This document shows, piece after piece, positions 1 through 5,318 of a stretch of 5,318 bases of DNA. How positions within the stretch are numbered: position 1 is the stretch's first letter; every line of letters begins with the position of its first letter. Origin of the DNA: Candidatus Omnitrophota bacterium (GTDB lineage Bacteria; Omnitrophota; Gorgyraeia; Gygaellales; Profunditerraquicolaceae); assembly GCA_028716305.1 (NCBI GenBank), contig JAQUQA010000090.1, forward strand, positions 1 through 5,318, read 5' to 3'. Made by a program: the position numbers and the translations under genes. The notes below the pieces were generated by a model. It saw only the letters and a list, made by a program, of their open reading frames with translations. It made no database searches and had not been told where the DNA came from.

Positions 1-748
1 TCTTGGCCTCGATCATTACCTGGGGGGTCATCTTGTCCAGGCTCTTGATTATCTCGGCGATCTTGATCAGGTTTGATTTTGTCTCGGTGATGATCAGCAT
101 GTTGGTGCGCGTCTCCAGGGTTATTTTGCCGCGCGGAGAGATCAATTTCTCCACCGTGGCCTTGATATCCGTTGCCGTGCAATAATTCAAAGCGAACGTC
201 TGGGTATCCAGCGGCTCTTTTGACGCGGCCTCCTCCTGGGCCCTGCGCTGCTGTGACAGTTTTTCCAGAGTAGAAACCATGATCACCTTGTTATTCAACC
301 ATTCGTATCCGAAACCGTAAGTAGTCACGATCGTGTCCAGGGCCTTTTCCCATGGAATGTCGGTCAGGCGGATACTGACATTACCGATGACCTCCGGAGT
401 AGCGACAATATTCACCCCGGACTTATAGGAAACGATTCTCAGGACATTCCTGATATCGGCATCCTTAAAATCCAGTGTCACATTCTGCGATTCAGCCAGG
501 TTCTGTAATTTCTTCTCCGACTCGGCCATCTCCTGGAGGGCCTGGACGGCGTTTTCATTTACCGCTACCGCCGTCTCCTGCGGCACCACAGCAGGCTCTA
601 AAACGCTAACCGCCGGCGCGGAAGCCTCAGCGGCTTCTTTTTCAACGGCAGCGTATAAATTATCGCATTTCGCGGCCATAGGAAAAACCTGCAGCAATAA
701 TAAAATCCAAGATAAGGCTAAGGAAGTAACCGTTCTGGATTTACTCAC
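1..748 (-). CDS. pilQ: Type IV pilus secretin PilQ, N-terminal part (cut by window edge)
   Basis: This is the outer-membrane secretin through which the pilus leaves the cell; 249 codons are visible and the C-terminal barrel domain lies beyond position 1. Translation starts at a GTG whose last two bases lie in the pilP stop (GTGA, 4-nt overlap), behind a strong AAGGAGG. Residues 8-22 are hydrophobic and followed by MAA, which fits a cleavable Sec signal peptide. Residues 30-75 form an Ala/Val/Glu-rich linker. Residues 89-160 form an STN/N0 domain (VTLDFKDADIRNVL, then SIRLTDIPWEKALDTI), the surface PilP docks on in this family. A charged linker (161-180) leads to an N1-type secretin domain (183-240) with the typical TNMLIITET, ending at VMIEAK just before the secretin core. 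No AMIN domain is visible before N0, unlike proteobacterial PilQ. The linkage to pilMNOP argues for PilQ rather than GspD. Confidence 0.93.
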   Translation of the reverse strand, partial: MSKSRTVTSLALSWILLLLQVFPMAAKCDNLYAAVEKEAAEASAPAVSVLEPAVVPQETAVAVNENAVQALQEMAESEKKLQNLAESQNVTLDFKDADIRNVLRIVSYKSGVNIVATPEVIGNVSIRLTDIPWEKALDTIVTTYGFGYEWLNNKVIMVSTLEKLSQQRRAQEEAASKEPLDTQTFALNYCTATDIKATVEKLISPRGKITLETRTNMLIITETKSNLIKIAEIIKSLDKMTPQVMIEAK

Positions 749-1188
749 TCTTCCTCCTTTTTAATCACCACTTCATAAATTTGCCCCTCTTTGATAAAAA
801 CGATCCTGTCGTTATCGATCGAAAGGACCTGGTAATCTCCTACCGCGTCCCCCACCCTGACGACCTTTCCGTTTACTAAAGCATAAGAGAGTCCCTTTTG
901 GTCAAAGACAATCCCCTCGACGCTTATCCCGGACTCCCCCGTATCCGAATCCAGCTTGACTAACCTGCCGTCGGAAGTAACCAAAGGCATAAAAGGATCG
1001 CGCCTGCCCGATGATTCGTATTTGGGACCACCCTCCCCTTGCGCTAAAACGAAGATCTGCAGCAGAAGAACAAAAAAGGTGCAGGCAAAAAGGCACCCGG
1101 CTAAAAGTATGCGCACCCCGCCCCTGCGAAAGGAGCCTTTTTTCAGGCTTCCATAGAAATAACGGAAAATTATTTTATTGACGGACAT
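745..1188 (-). CDS. pilP: Type IV pilus pilotin-like inner-membrane/periplasmic protein PilP
   Basis: PilP bridges the PilN/PilO inner-membrane complex and the N0 domain of the secretin. The 147-residue protein has a basic N-terminal stretch (residues 1-26), a long hydrophobic segment (27-49) ending in VLAQG, then the family hallmark RRDPFMPL (62-69). A small beta-rich domain follows (about 87-142), with GIVFDQKGLSYALV, a VGDAVGDYQV turn and a final IVFIKEGQIYEVVI. This matches the PilP homology domain. The chosen ATG overlaps the end of pilO by 14 nt in another frame and has no clear Shine-Dalgarno. A GTG at codon 25 preceded by AGGGG is a possible alternative start and would leave a shorter, more conventional signal peptide. 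LAGC at 29-32 looks like a lipobox, but the hydrophobic core lies after the Cys rather than before it, so lipidation is doubtful. The gene overlaps the secretin start by 3 nt of its stop codon. Confidence 0.9.
   Translation of the reverse strand: MSVNKIIFRYFYGSLKKGSFRRGGVRILLAGCLFACTFFVLLLQIFVLAQGEGGPKYESSGRRDPFMPLVTSDGRLVKLDSDTGESGISVEGIVFDQKGLSYALVNGKVVRVGDAVGDYQVLSIDNDRIVFIKEGQIYEVVIKKEEE
753..759 (-). promoter_or_regulatory. Strong Shine-Dalgarno site for the secretin gene, inside the end of pilP
   Basis: The minus strand reads AAGGAGG, four bases before the secretin GTG. It is the best-matching ribosome-binding site in the window. It lies inside the last codons of pilP, so the pilP C-terminal residues KKEEE are encoded by the binding site itself. 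It decides in favour of the GTG start, since the first in-frame ATG (codon 24) would remove the signal peptide. The spacing is slightly short. Confidence 0.75.
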
Positions 1189-1744
1189 AAGTTTTCAGGC
1201 CGACATTAATGCGTTCGTTAAAATAATCATTACCCTGGCGGGAAATAGAAAGACTCTCCACGGCAATGAATTTATCCAGCTGTTCCAGTTTATCCAGAAA
1301 ACCTCCCAGCGAATGATAATTACTGGTCAGCTCCAGGCTGATGCTTACCGGAAAAAAGCTGCCTACCGCCTGCTTGCCGGAAGTGTCCATTGCCGGCCTC
1401 ATCTGAATGATCTTGACGTTATTTTTATTCGCCAGGCTGGAAATCTCGCTAAGCAAAGGAACTATCTCTTCCTGGGAAATAAGTTTTTTCCGTTCTTTGA
1501 CCGCCTGGGTCTGCTGGGTGATCTTTAACTGCTGGATCCTGACCATCTCCCTTTTTAAATTAGCAATCTCTCCTTTTATGGTAACCGTCTTTTTTCCGGT
1601 TTGCTTGATCATGTTAAATTGCATACCCAAAAGATACGCTAAATCAAGATAGACAAGCGTGGCAAAGATCACCAATACCAGCATGATCTTTTGTTTATCA
1701 AGCTGTAATACCTGCATCTGAAAATTTTCCAATATCTTGTTCAT
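1175..1744 (-). CDS. pilO: Type IV pilus inner-membrane alignment protein PilO
   Basis: PilO pairs with PilN in the inner membrane and connects the cytoplasmic motor side to PilP and the secretin. The 189-residue product has a short cytoplasmic tail (1-19), one membrane segment (about 20-41, IMLVLVIFATLVYLDLAYLL), a polar, probably coiled-coil stretch (about 50-88, rich in K, E, Q and L) and a C-terminal periplasmic domain (about 92-187). That domain contains PVSISLELTSNYHSLGGFLD and a following IAVESLSISR strand, the usual ferredoxin-like PilO core. Length and topology are normal for the family. The ATG overlaps the pilN stop as ATGA, so translation is probably coupled; a GGAAGG stands about 11 nt upstream, farther than usual. 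Position between pilN and pilP supports PilO over the analogous GspM. Confidence 0.93.
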   Translation of the reverse strand: MNKILENFQMQVLQLDKQKIMLVLVIFATLVYLDLAYLLGMQFNMIKQTGKKTVTIKGEIANLKREMVRIQQLKITQQTQAVKERKKLISQEEIVPLLSEISSLANKNNVKIIQMRPAMDTSGKQAVGSFFPVSISLELTSNYHSLGGFLDKLEQLDKFIAVESLSISRQGNDYFNERINVGLKTYVRQ

Positions 1745-2337
1745 CTGCTTTTCAGCCTTCCATTCAGAACGAAATCGGCAATCTCATAGCCGTAGACCGT
1801 CCGGCGCGTTACCGATCCCAGCTCCAGACGGTCGAAATCCCTGGCGAATGTTGGGTCTTTTTTCAGGCTATCCATGAATTTATTGATTACGCCGATCTCT
1901 TCTTTAGCCATTGAAACAACTGACCCGCGTAGAATAAAGTTGTCGCTGGAAACCAGCATTTCATTGAACCACATTCCGCTGGGGATGACCGCGCTCAGAT
2001 TATTCAGCTTTTCGGCCCAATCCACCCGCTTAGAGAGCAACAGGTCTACCGCCTGGGTATCTTGGGAGGAACTGGAATATTCCTTCTGCACGCTTTCCAG
2101 CTTTACCTTTTCCGGGGCAAGCTGCTTCCATTGCTTATTAACCGCGGCCAGCTGGATATTTTTAAAAATCAGGATAAAGGCCAGAGTGATGTGCAGCAAT
2201 AATATGGCTGCCGCCGCAAAGGGAATGACGTAAACGAGTTTTCTTAAATCCTGCTCTTTTGCCCCGCTGTGAGCGACAGGAGCGGGCTTGGCCAACTTAC
2301 GCCTTAATTCTTCCGGTAAAAGGTTGATCTCGATCAT
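1741..2337 (-). CDS. pilN: Type IV pilus inner-membrane alignment protein PilN
   Basis: PilN anchors PilM to the membrane and forms heterodimers with PilO. The start is set at the ATG at 2335-2337 because the protein then begins MIEINLLPEELRRK, the conserved PilN tail whose INLLP motif inserts into PilM. This ATG overlaps the pilM stop as ATGA and has AGGCAGGA just upstream. An in-frame ATG at 2445 would add 36 residues of unrelated sequence read out of frame through pilM, so it is rejected. The 198-residue product has a cytoplasmic tail (1-34), a membrane helix (about 35-58, with AAAAILLLHITLAFILIF), a helical/coiled-coil region (60-112) and a periplasmic domain (113-195). The last includes the family-typical LSAVIPSGMWFNEM and a terminal YEIADFVLNGRL strand. 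Clearly distinct from fused GspL-type proteins. Confidence 0.93.
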   Translation of the reverse strand: MIEINLLPEELRRKLAKPAPVAHSGAKEQDLRKLVYVIPFAAAAILLLHITLAFILIFKNIQLAAVNKQWKQLAPEKVKLESVQKEYSSSSQDTQAVDLLLSKRVDWAEKLNNLSAVIPSGMWFNEMLVSSDNFILRGSVVSMAKEEIGVINKFMDSLKKDPTFARDFDRLELGSVTRRTVYGYEIADFVLNGRLKSR

Positions 2338-3377
2338 TTTTCCTGCCTTAGGGCCAACCCCGCGGCTACCCCCATCCGAACAAACATCTCCTGCGGCACT
2401 TCGGCCAGGCCAGGGGCTAAAGGTATGCGCTTCAGCGGGTCCCACACCTCCACTTCGATACCCAGGAGATTGGACAGCTTCTCGGGAAGGCCCTTAAAAA
2501 GGATCCCCCCTCCGCTTAAATAGATCTTTGTCACGGAAGAGGCGCTCTGTGTTTCATAATAATCAAATGAGGTCCTCACTTCGATAGCCAGCCCGGAAAG
2601 AATGGAATCAACTGCGATGGTCACCTTCTCCACGCTGGTATTTTCCGGGCTGATCTTCAACGCTTCCGCCTGAGAAAAATCCATACCCAGCATGTCCGAG
2701 ATCTTCTGGGTAAAATTATTCCCCGCGAAATGGATGTCCCTGCTCAACCGGGGCATCCCCCCCTCAAGAATGTTGAGGTTGGTCAAAGAAGCCCCGATAT
2801 TCAGGATCGCCACCGTTTTGGCTTCTGTTTTTTCTTTCTCATCCGCGTTTTTTTCTAAAGGATAATTAAAATTAAAGGCATTGATCAGGGCGATCGAATC
2901 GATATCCATGATGCTTGGCTTAAGCTCGGCGTCCTCGGCCAGCTTGATCCTCTGCTCGATAACTTCTTTTTTTGCCGCCGCCAATAAAACCAGCATTTTA
3001 TTATCGGGGAGGTCCTGCCTTAAAATATGACTATCCAGGTTAACTTCGGATATCGTAAAGGGAATATGCTTCTCCGCCTCGAATTTCAAGGCCTGCTTGA
3101 GCTCGAATTCATTCATCTTTGGAAAACTGATGTAGCGCAGAATAGAAGAGTTGCCGGAAATCGACAGATTGACCTTCTTGACCTGGAAAGCCTCGGAGAT
3201 TTTCTTGAGCACGGCCGGCAGGTCCAGCGCCACCGGCTCAATCTTCAGATCGCAAAGCTCAACGCTATCCTTGGTAAATTTAAGCTTTACCGCCTTTACC
3301 GCGGAACCTCCGATATCCACCCCTATGCAATAATTTTCTTTCGGGGCCTTTTTCCCGAATTTAAAAGGGAATTTCAT
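2334..3377 (-). CDS. pilM: Type IV pilus actin-like cytoplasmic protein PilM
   Basis: PilM is the cytoplasmic actin/FtsA-fold protein of the T4P machine; it binds nucleotide and the PilN tail, and so links motor and alignment complex. The 347-residue product has the phosphate-1 loop GVDIGGSAVKAVKL (19-32), an SHS2-type subdomain (about 46-155, with ISFPKMNEFELKQALKFEAE at 84-103 and the downstream HIPF), a phosphate-2 motif ILNIGASLTNLNIL (191-204) and the adenosine motif IYLSGGGILFKGL (285-297). The end, MGVAAGLALR, is family-typical. Asp is usual before IGA in actin-like ATPases, but residue 193 is Asn. A Lys/Glu-rich stretch (175-188) before phosphate-2 looks like a surface loop. The ATG lies 2 nt after the preceding stop, so coupling is likely, and the stop overlaps the pilN ATG. 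No membrane segment is visible. Confidence 0.95.
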   Translation of the reverse strand: MKFPFKFGKKAPKENYCIGVDIGGSAVKAVKLKFTKDSVELCDLKIEPVALDLPAVLKKISEAFQVKKVNLSISGNSSILRYISFPKMNEFELKQALKFEAEKHIPFTISEVNLDSHILRQDLPDNKMLVLLAAAKKEVIEQRIKLAEDAELKPSIMDIDSIALINAFNFNYPLEKNADEKEKTEAKTVAILNIGASLTNLNILEGGMPRLSRDIHFAGNNFTQKISDMLGMDFSQAEALKISPENTSVEKVTIAVDSILSGLAIEVRTSFDYYETQSASSVTKIYLSGGGILFKGLPEKLSNLLGIEVEVWDPLKRIPLAPGLAEVPQEMFVRMGVAAGLALRQEK

Positions 3378-3379
3378 GT

Positions 3380-3874
3380 TCAGCGTAATTCCTTTTCGAT
3401 GCTCTTTAACATCCTCAAACGGTTGAGCCGTTCCCTGGCCTCGACATCTCCTGGGTTAAGCCTGAGTGCCGCCTCAAATTTACCGATCAATTCATCGATC
3501 TTGCGCAGCTTCTCGGCGGTCTTTGCCGGATCCTCGGCGATCATCTCCCTGGCCTTCTGCCAATCCGCGGAGGAAAAATCTTTTTTCATCACCACTACCT
3601 TCTCGGAGAGCACCTTATCCCATTCCCCCTGGGTCATGGCCGCGTCGTTATCATTAAAAACCACCATCCCGAAACTCTCCGGGTCCGCCGGGACAAGCCT
3701 GGAGGGTTCCGGGGCAGCAGGTTTTCTGCTAACAGGCCCCTTCTTTATTTGGCCGGTTTCCGGACCGATCTCCAGCTGGGTATACCTGGTAAAAAAAATA
3801 GAAAAACCGATCGTACCGACAATAAACAGAACGACTACCCCCAAAAGAAAATACAATTGTCTTTTTGCGATCAT
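3380..3874 (-). CDS. Single-pass membrane protein with TPR-like C-terminus, unknown function, in the pilus operon
   Basis: I do not recognise this protein as a named T4P component. With the start at 3874 it has 164 residues: a short basic tail (MIAKRQ), one strongly hydrophobic helix (about 7-29, LYFLLGVVVLFIVGTIGFSIFF), a Pro/Lys-rich linker (about 40-65), a charged middle (66-120) and a helical C-terminus (122-162). In the last part, FEAALRLNPGDVEARERL resembles the junction of two TPR helices. Topology prediction by eye is N-in with the bulk in the periplasm. The start was chosen because AGGAG lies 10 nt upstream and the gap to the previous stop is 7 nt. An in-frame ATG at 3914-3916 would add 14 residues but overlaps the previous gene by 35 nt and has no ribosome-binding site. 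Its place between the prepilin genes and pilM suggests a role in pilus assembly, by context only. Confidence 0.8.
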   Translation of the reverse strand: MIAKRQLYFLLGVVVLFIVGTIGFSIFFTRYTQLEIGPETGQIKKGPVSRKPAAPEPSRLVPADPESFGMVVFNDNDAAMTQGEWDKVLSEKVVVMKKDFSSADWQKAREMIAEDPAKTAEKLRKIDELIGKFEAALRLNPGDVEARERLNRLRMLKSIEKELR

Positions 3875-3881
3875 TTTAAAA

Positions 3882-4973
3882 TCACTCCTGCCAGTGTAAG
3901 AGTCTTTTTGTTCCATTGTTATTGCTTAGCCATTGGAAACCCGGCGGAAGATCCCCATCCTGGGCCCGGCTTGAATAATAATATCTTTCGTAAGTAAGCA
4001 CTTCCAGAAGAGAAAGGTTCCCGTTTACGATAATGTTCCCGCTGGTCGACCCCCAATCAAGAATATCGACAAAATTTGAATTACTGTGGGTATAGATCAC
4101 GCTTTCATGCTGGCTCCTGAATATCGAAGCCTCGTTGTAATTCCCCCAACTGACCGTGCTCAACCGGGCATTCTCCTGGACCTGCAGCGGCTCGACATAG
4201 GTGATCGCCCCGGTTGAAATAATCGTCAGGTCCTCGTTATCCTGCCAATTACCATCAAAAAAGATATTGACGTTGCCTTCACCGGGCGCCGAACCTTCGA
4301 CATAGATCAGTTTTTTCCCGATCAGGGACTGATTGGGGAAAATATTTACCGTGCCGTTGTTCTTGACGTAGACGACCTCATTAGGATCGCAATCCTGCAC
4401 GGCCTTTTGCCCGAATAAAACAAAATCCGCGAATTCATTGGGAGTACCATTAGTGTTATAATCGGGTATGGGAATAGTGGTACCTGTGGAACTCACCCCG
4501 GTCTGCTTATCTTCAAAATAATCGCTGGCCCCAAATGTCTTTGTATAATTCCCGGAAATACGCGTCTTTCCGTAAACTTCGGCGCGCGCAAGCAACCCGG
4601 TTAACGCCATATCCCCGCCGATAGAAATCGTATTCTGAAAAGCCAGAGGGATACCCATAAAGAAGGCCGAGACCGAGCGTTGCGTATTATTGACGGTGCC
4701 GGTAACCGTGACATTCGGAAGATTAGAAGTATTGATCAAATAGGTCCCTTCGGAAAAGTTAACCGCTCCTACGGGCTGGGCGATATTATTTACCCAGTTA
4801 TAATAGGCCTGGTTCAACCCGGCTTCCGCGATCCAGAAGGCCCTGGTGGAGTTGGCGTATTTTTGGGTAAGCTGATTTTCGGAAATGGTTCCGGCAAAGA
4901 ATGCCGAACCCATGATCGTCATTACGGCAACAACCGAATAAAAAAGTATAAGGGCAACTCCGCGGTTATTCAT
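3882..4973 (-). CDS. PilX-like minor prepilin with long, repetitive beta-rich C-terminal domain
   Basis: This looks like a PilX N-terminal-domain minor prepilin of 363 residues. The start MNNRGVALILFYSVVAVM combines a short basic leader ending in Gly5, where prepilin peptidase would cut, with a hydrophobic helix (6-30). It continues into the PilX-type signature RAFWIAEAGLNQAYYNW (44-60). After cleavage residue +5 is Leu, not the Glu found in most type IV pilins; GspK and many PilX-type proteins share this lack. Residues 70-105 form a beta-rich stretch. Residues 110-345 are rich in Gly, Asn, Thr and Val with recurring short strands (VNIFPNQSLIGKKLIYVEG, IIVNGNLSLLEV), which suggests a parallel beta-helix or related beta fold; I infer this, I cannot prove it. 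The end is DLPPGFQW and HWQE. The ATG overlaps the previous stop region by 8 nt; AAGGGTG lies 10 nt upstream. Probably a pilus-priming or tip subunit, perhaps carrying a binding domain. Confidence 0.82.
   Translation of the reverse strand: MNNRGVALILFYSVVAVMTIMGSAFFAGTISENQLTQKYANSTRAFWIAEAGLNQAYYNWVNNIAQPVGAVNFSEGTYLINTSNLPNVTVTGTVNNTQRSVSAFFMGIPLAFQNTISIGGDMALTGLLARAEVYGKTRISGNYTKTFGASDYFEDKQTGVSSTGTTIPIPDYNTNGTPNEFADFVLFGQKAVQDCDPNEVVYVKNNGTVNIFPNQSLIGKKLIYVEGSAPGEGNVNIFFDGNWQDNEDLTIISTGAITYVEPLQVQENARLSTVSWGNYNEASIFRSQHESVIYTHSNSNFVDILDWGSTSGNIIVNGNLSLLEVLTYERYYYSSRAQDGDLPPGFQWLSNNNGTKRLLHWQE
3885..3889 (-). promoter_or_regulatory. Shine-Dalgarno site deciding the start of the unknown membrane protein
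   Basis: The minus strand reads AGGAG, made of the final Gln-Glu codons of the PilX-like gene (CAGGAG) just before its TGA. It stands 10 nt upstream of the ATG at 3872-3874, a somewhat long but workable spacing. No comparable site precedes the alternative ATG at 3914-3916, so this element favours the shorter protein. Confidence 0.55.
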
Positions 4974-5318
4974 TTCTTGTATTCACCCTTTCTTTTAAAG
5001 AAAATGAAAGATCCCTTCCCCTGACGTTATTACTTGAGGTCAAATCCAGGGAAACCAGATTTGACCCGGAACAATCCGTAGTGCAGGTAGCGGTGTCATC
5101 GTGCCAACAGCAAAAGCTCAAGGCCGTGATATGGTTGCCCACGATCTGGGTTGTCCCCGCGGGGAACTCCCGGATCAGCCGGTTGTTGGCCGTATCACGG
5201 TAAAACTTCGCTCCGGAAGACGATGGGGTACTGAAAGTAATCACCGCTCCGGAGGCATCTATGCTCTTGGTATGCGCGCTGCGCAACTCCCTGGAGATTG
5301 CTTCAGTGGCACGCCTGG
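4966..5318 (-). CDS. Minor prepilin, PilW/GspJ-like, C-terminal part (5' end outside window)
   Basis: The frame is open to the window edge: in-frame codons upstream of the first start-like TTG (5284-5286) read RRATEAISRE, so the gene enters from beyond 5318 and the TTG is not the true start. The visible 116 residues begin on an amphipathic helix (RRATEAISRELRSA) typical of the stretch after the hydrophobic N-terminus of PilW/GspJ-type prepilins. They then follow the usual plan of these proteins: a strand AVITFST, KFYRDTANNRLIREF, IVGNHITALSF, and a closing DLSFSLKERV before the final NTRNE. Four cysteines cluster at fragment residues 69, 70, 78 and 82 (CC, WHDDTAT, C, TTD, C), which could form disulfides. 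The prepilin leader and helix cannot be seen, so assignment to PilW rather than another pseudopilin class is tentative. The stop overlaps the next start by 8 nt. Confidence 0.72.
   Translation of the reverse strand, partial: RRATEAISRELRSAHTKSIDASGAVITFSTPSSSGAKFYRDTANNRLIREFPAGTTQIVGNHITALSFCCWHDDTATCTTDCSGSNLVSLDLTSSNNVRGRDLSFSLKERVNTRNE
4984..4990 (-). promoter_or_regulatory. Probable Shine-Dalgarno site for the PilX-like gene
   Basis: The minus strand reads AAGGGTG ten bases before the ATG at 4971-4973, inside the end of the preceding prepilin gene. It is a moderate match at a slightly long distance. It supports the ATG that gives the short MNNRG leader expected for a prepilin. Confidence 0.4.

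Noticed and set aside
3..185. Short plus-strand frames at 3-185, 956-1156, 1178-1652, 1874-2233, 2288-2497, 3466-3657 and 4680-5024
   Set aside because: All lie antisense to confident pilus genes, with no ribosome-binding site or domain that I could recognise.
650..690. Lipoprotein signal in the secretin (Cys28)
   Set aside because: The residues before the Cys are AAK; Lys at -1 does not fit a lipobox, whereas MAA fits ordinary signal peptidase cleavage.
1..748. Type II secretion (GspD with GspC/L/M) instead of type IV pilus
   Set aside because: Separate PilM and PilN genes, the INLLP tail of PilN and the RDPF-containing PilP all fit T4P; GspL would be a fused PilM-PilN-like protein.
2338..2445. 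N-terminal extension of pilN from an upstream in-frame ATG
   Set aside because: It would overlap pilM by more than 100 nt and add 36 residues with no family similarity before the canonical MIEINLLP start, which has its own Shine-Dalgarno and ATGA overlap.
3027..3899. Long plus-strand open frame of 290 codons
   Set aside because: It lies antisense to pilM and the unknown membrane protein, both strongly supported; its translation shows no recognisable domain and it has no operon context.
3875..3916. Longer start for the unknown membrane protein
   Set aside because: No ribosome-binding site, 35-nt overlap with the PilX-like gene, and the extra residues are polar and add no feature. Kept only as an alternative.
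1..5318. Internal promoter, terminator hairpin, CRISPR or insertion sequence
   Set aside because: The genes abut or overlap throughout, leaving no intergenic room. By eye I saw no direct-repeat array, long inverted repeat or transposase-like frame.

Overview
The window is a compact stretch of a type IV pilus (T4P) operon. Every credible gene is on the minus strand, so the transcript reads from position 5318 down to position 1. In that order the genes are: the 3' part of a minor prepilin (PilW/GspJ-like), a PilX-like minor prepilin with a long C-terminal domain, a small single-pass membrane protein of unknown function with a TPR-like tail, then pilM, pilN, pilO, pilP and the 5' part of a PilQ-type secretin. 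The window edges cut the first and last genes. There is no intergenic space of note: neighbours overlap by 4 to 14 nt or are separated by only 2 to 7 nt. I see no RNA gene, mobile element, CRISPR array, internal promoter or terminator.

A secretin together with PilN/O/P alignment proteins implies a diderm (Gram-negative-type) bacterium. Base composition looks balanced, a little under 50% G+C by eye. The pilMNOPQ block is joined to minor-prepilin genes by overlaps, and several proteins resemble ones I associate with uncultured diderm phyla such as Omnitrophota or with Deltaproteobacteria-like groups. That placement is a weak inference; no phylogenetic marker is present.

How the genes work together: PilM is a cytoplasmic actin-like protein that binds the short cytoplasmic tail of PilN, whose INLLP motif is intact here. 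PilN and PilO are single-pass inner-membrane proteins with periplasmic ferredoxin-like domains that pair with each other. PilP links that inner-membrane complex to the N0 domain of the secretin, the outer-membrane gate for the pilus. The PilW- and PilX-like prepilins would prime pilus assembly or sit at the pilus tip. The unnamed gene between the prepilins and pilM has the topology expected of an extra inner-membrane/periplasmic component and is the most interesting unknown. The major pilin, the PilB/PilT ATPases, PilC and PilD are not in the window.

I found no evidence of a wholly new system. The points worth a second look are the unknown gene, the non-canonical features of the PilX-like protein, the Asn in a PilM ATP-site motif, the unusual N-terminus of PilP, the absence of AMIN domains in the secretin, and the translational coupling along the operon.
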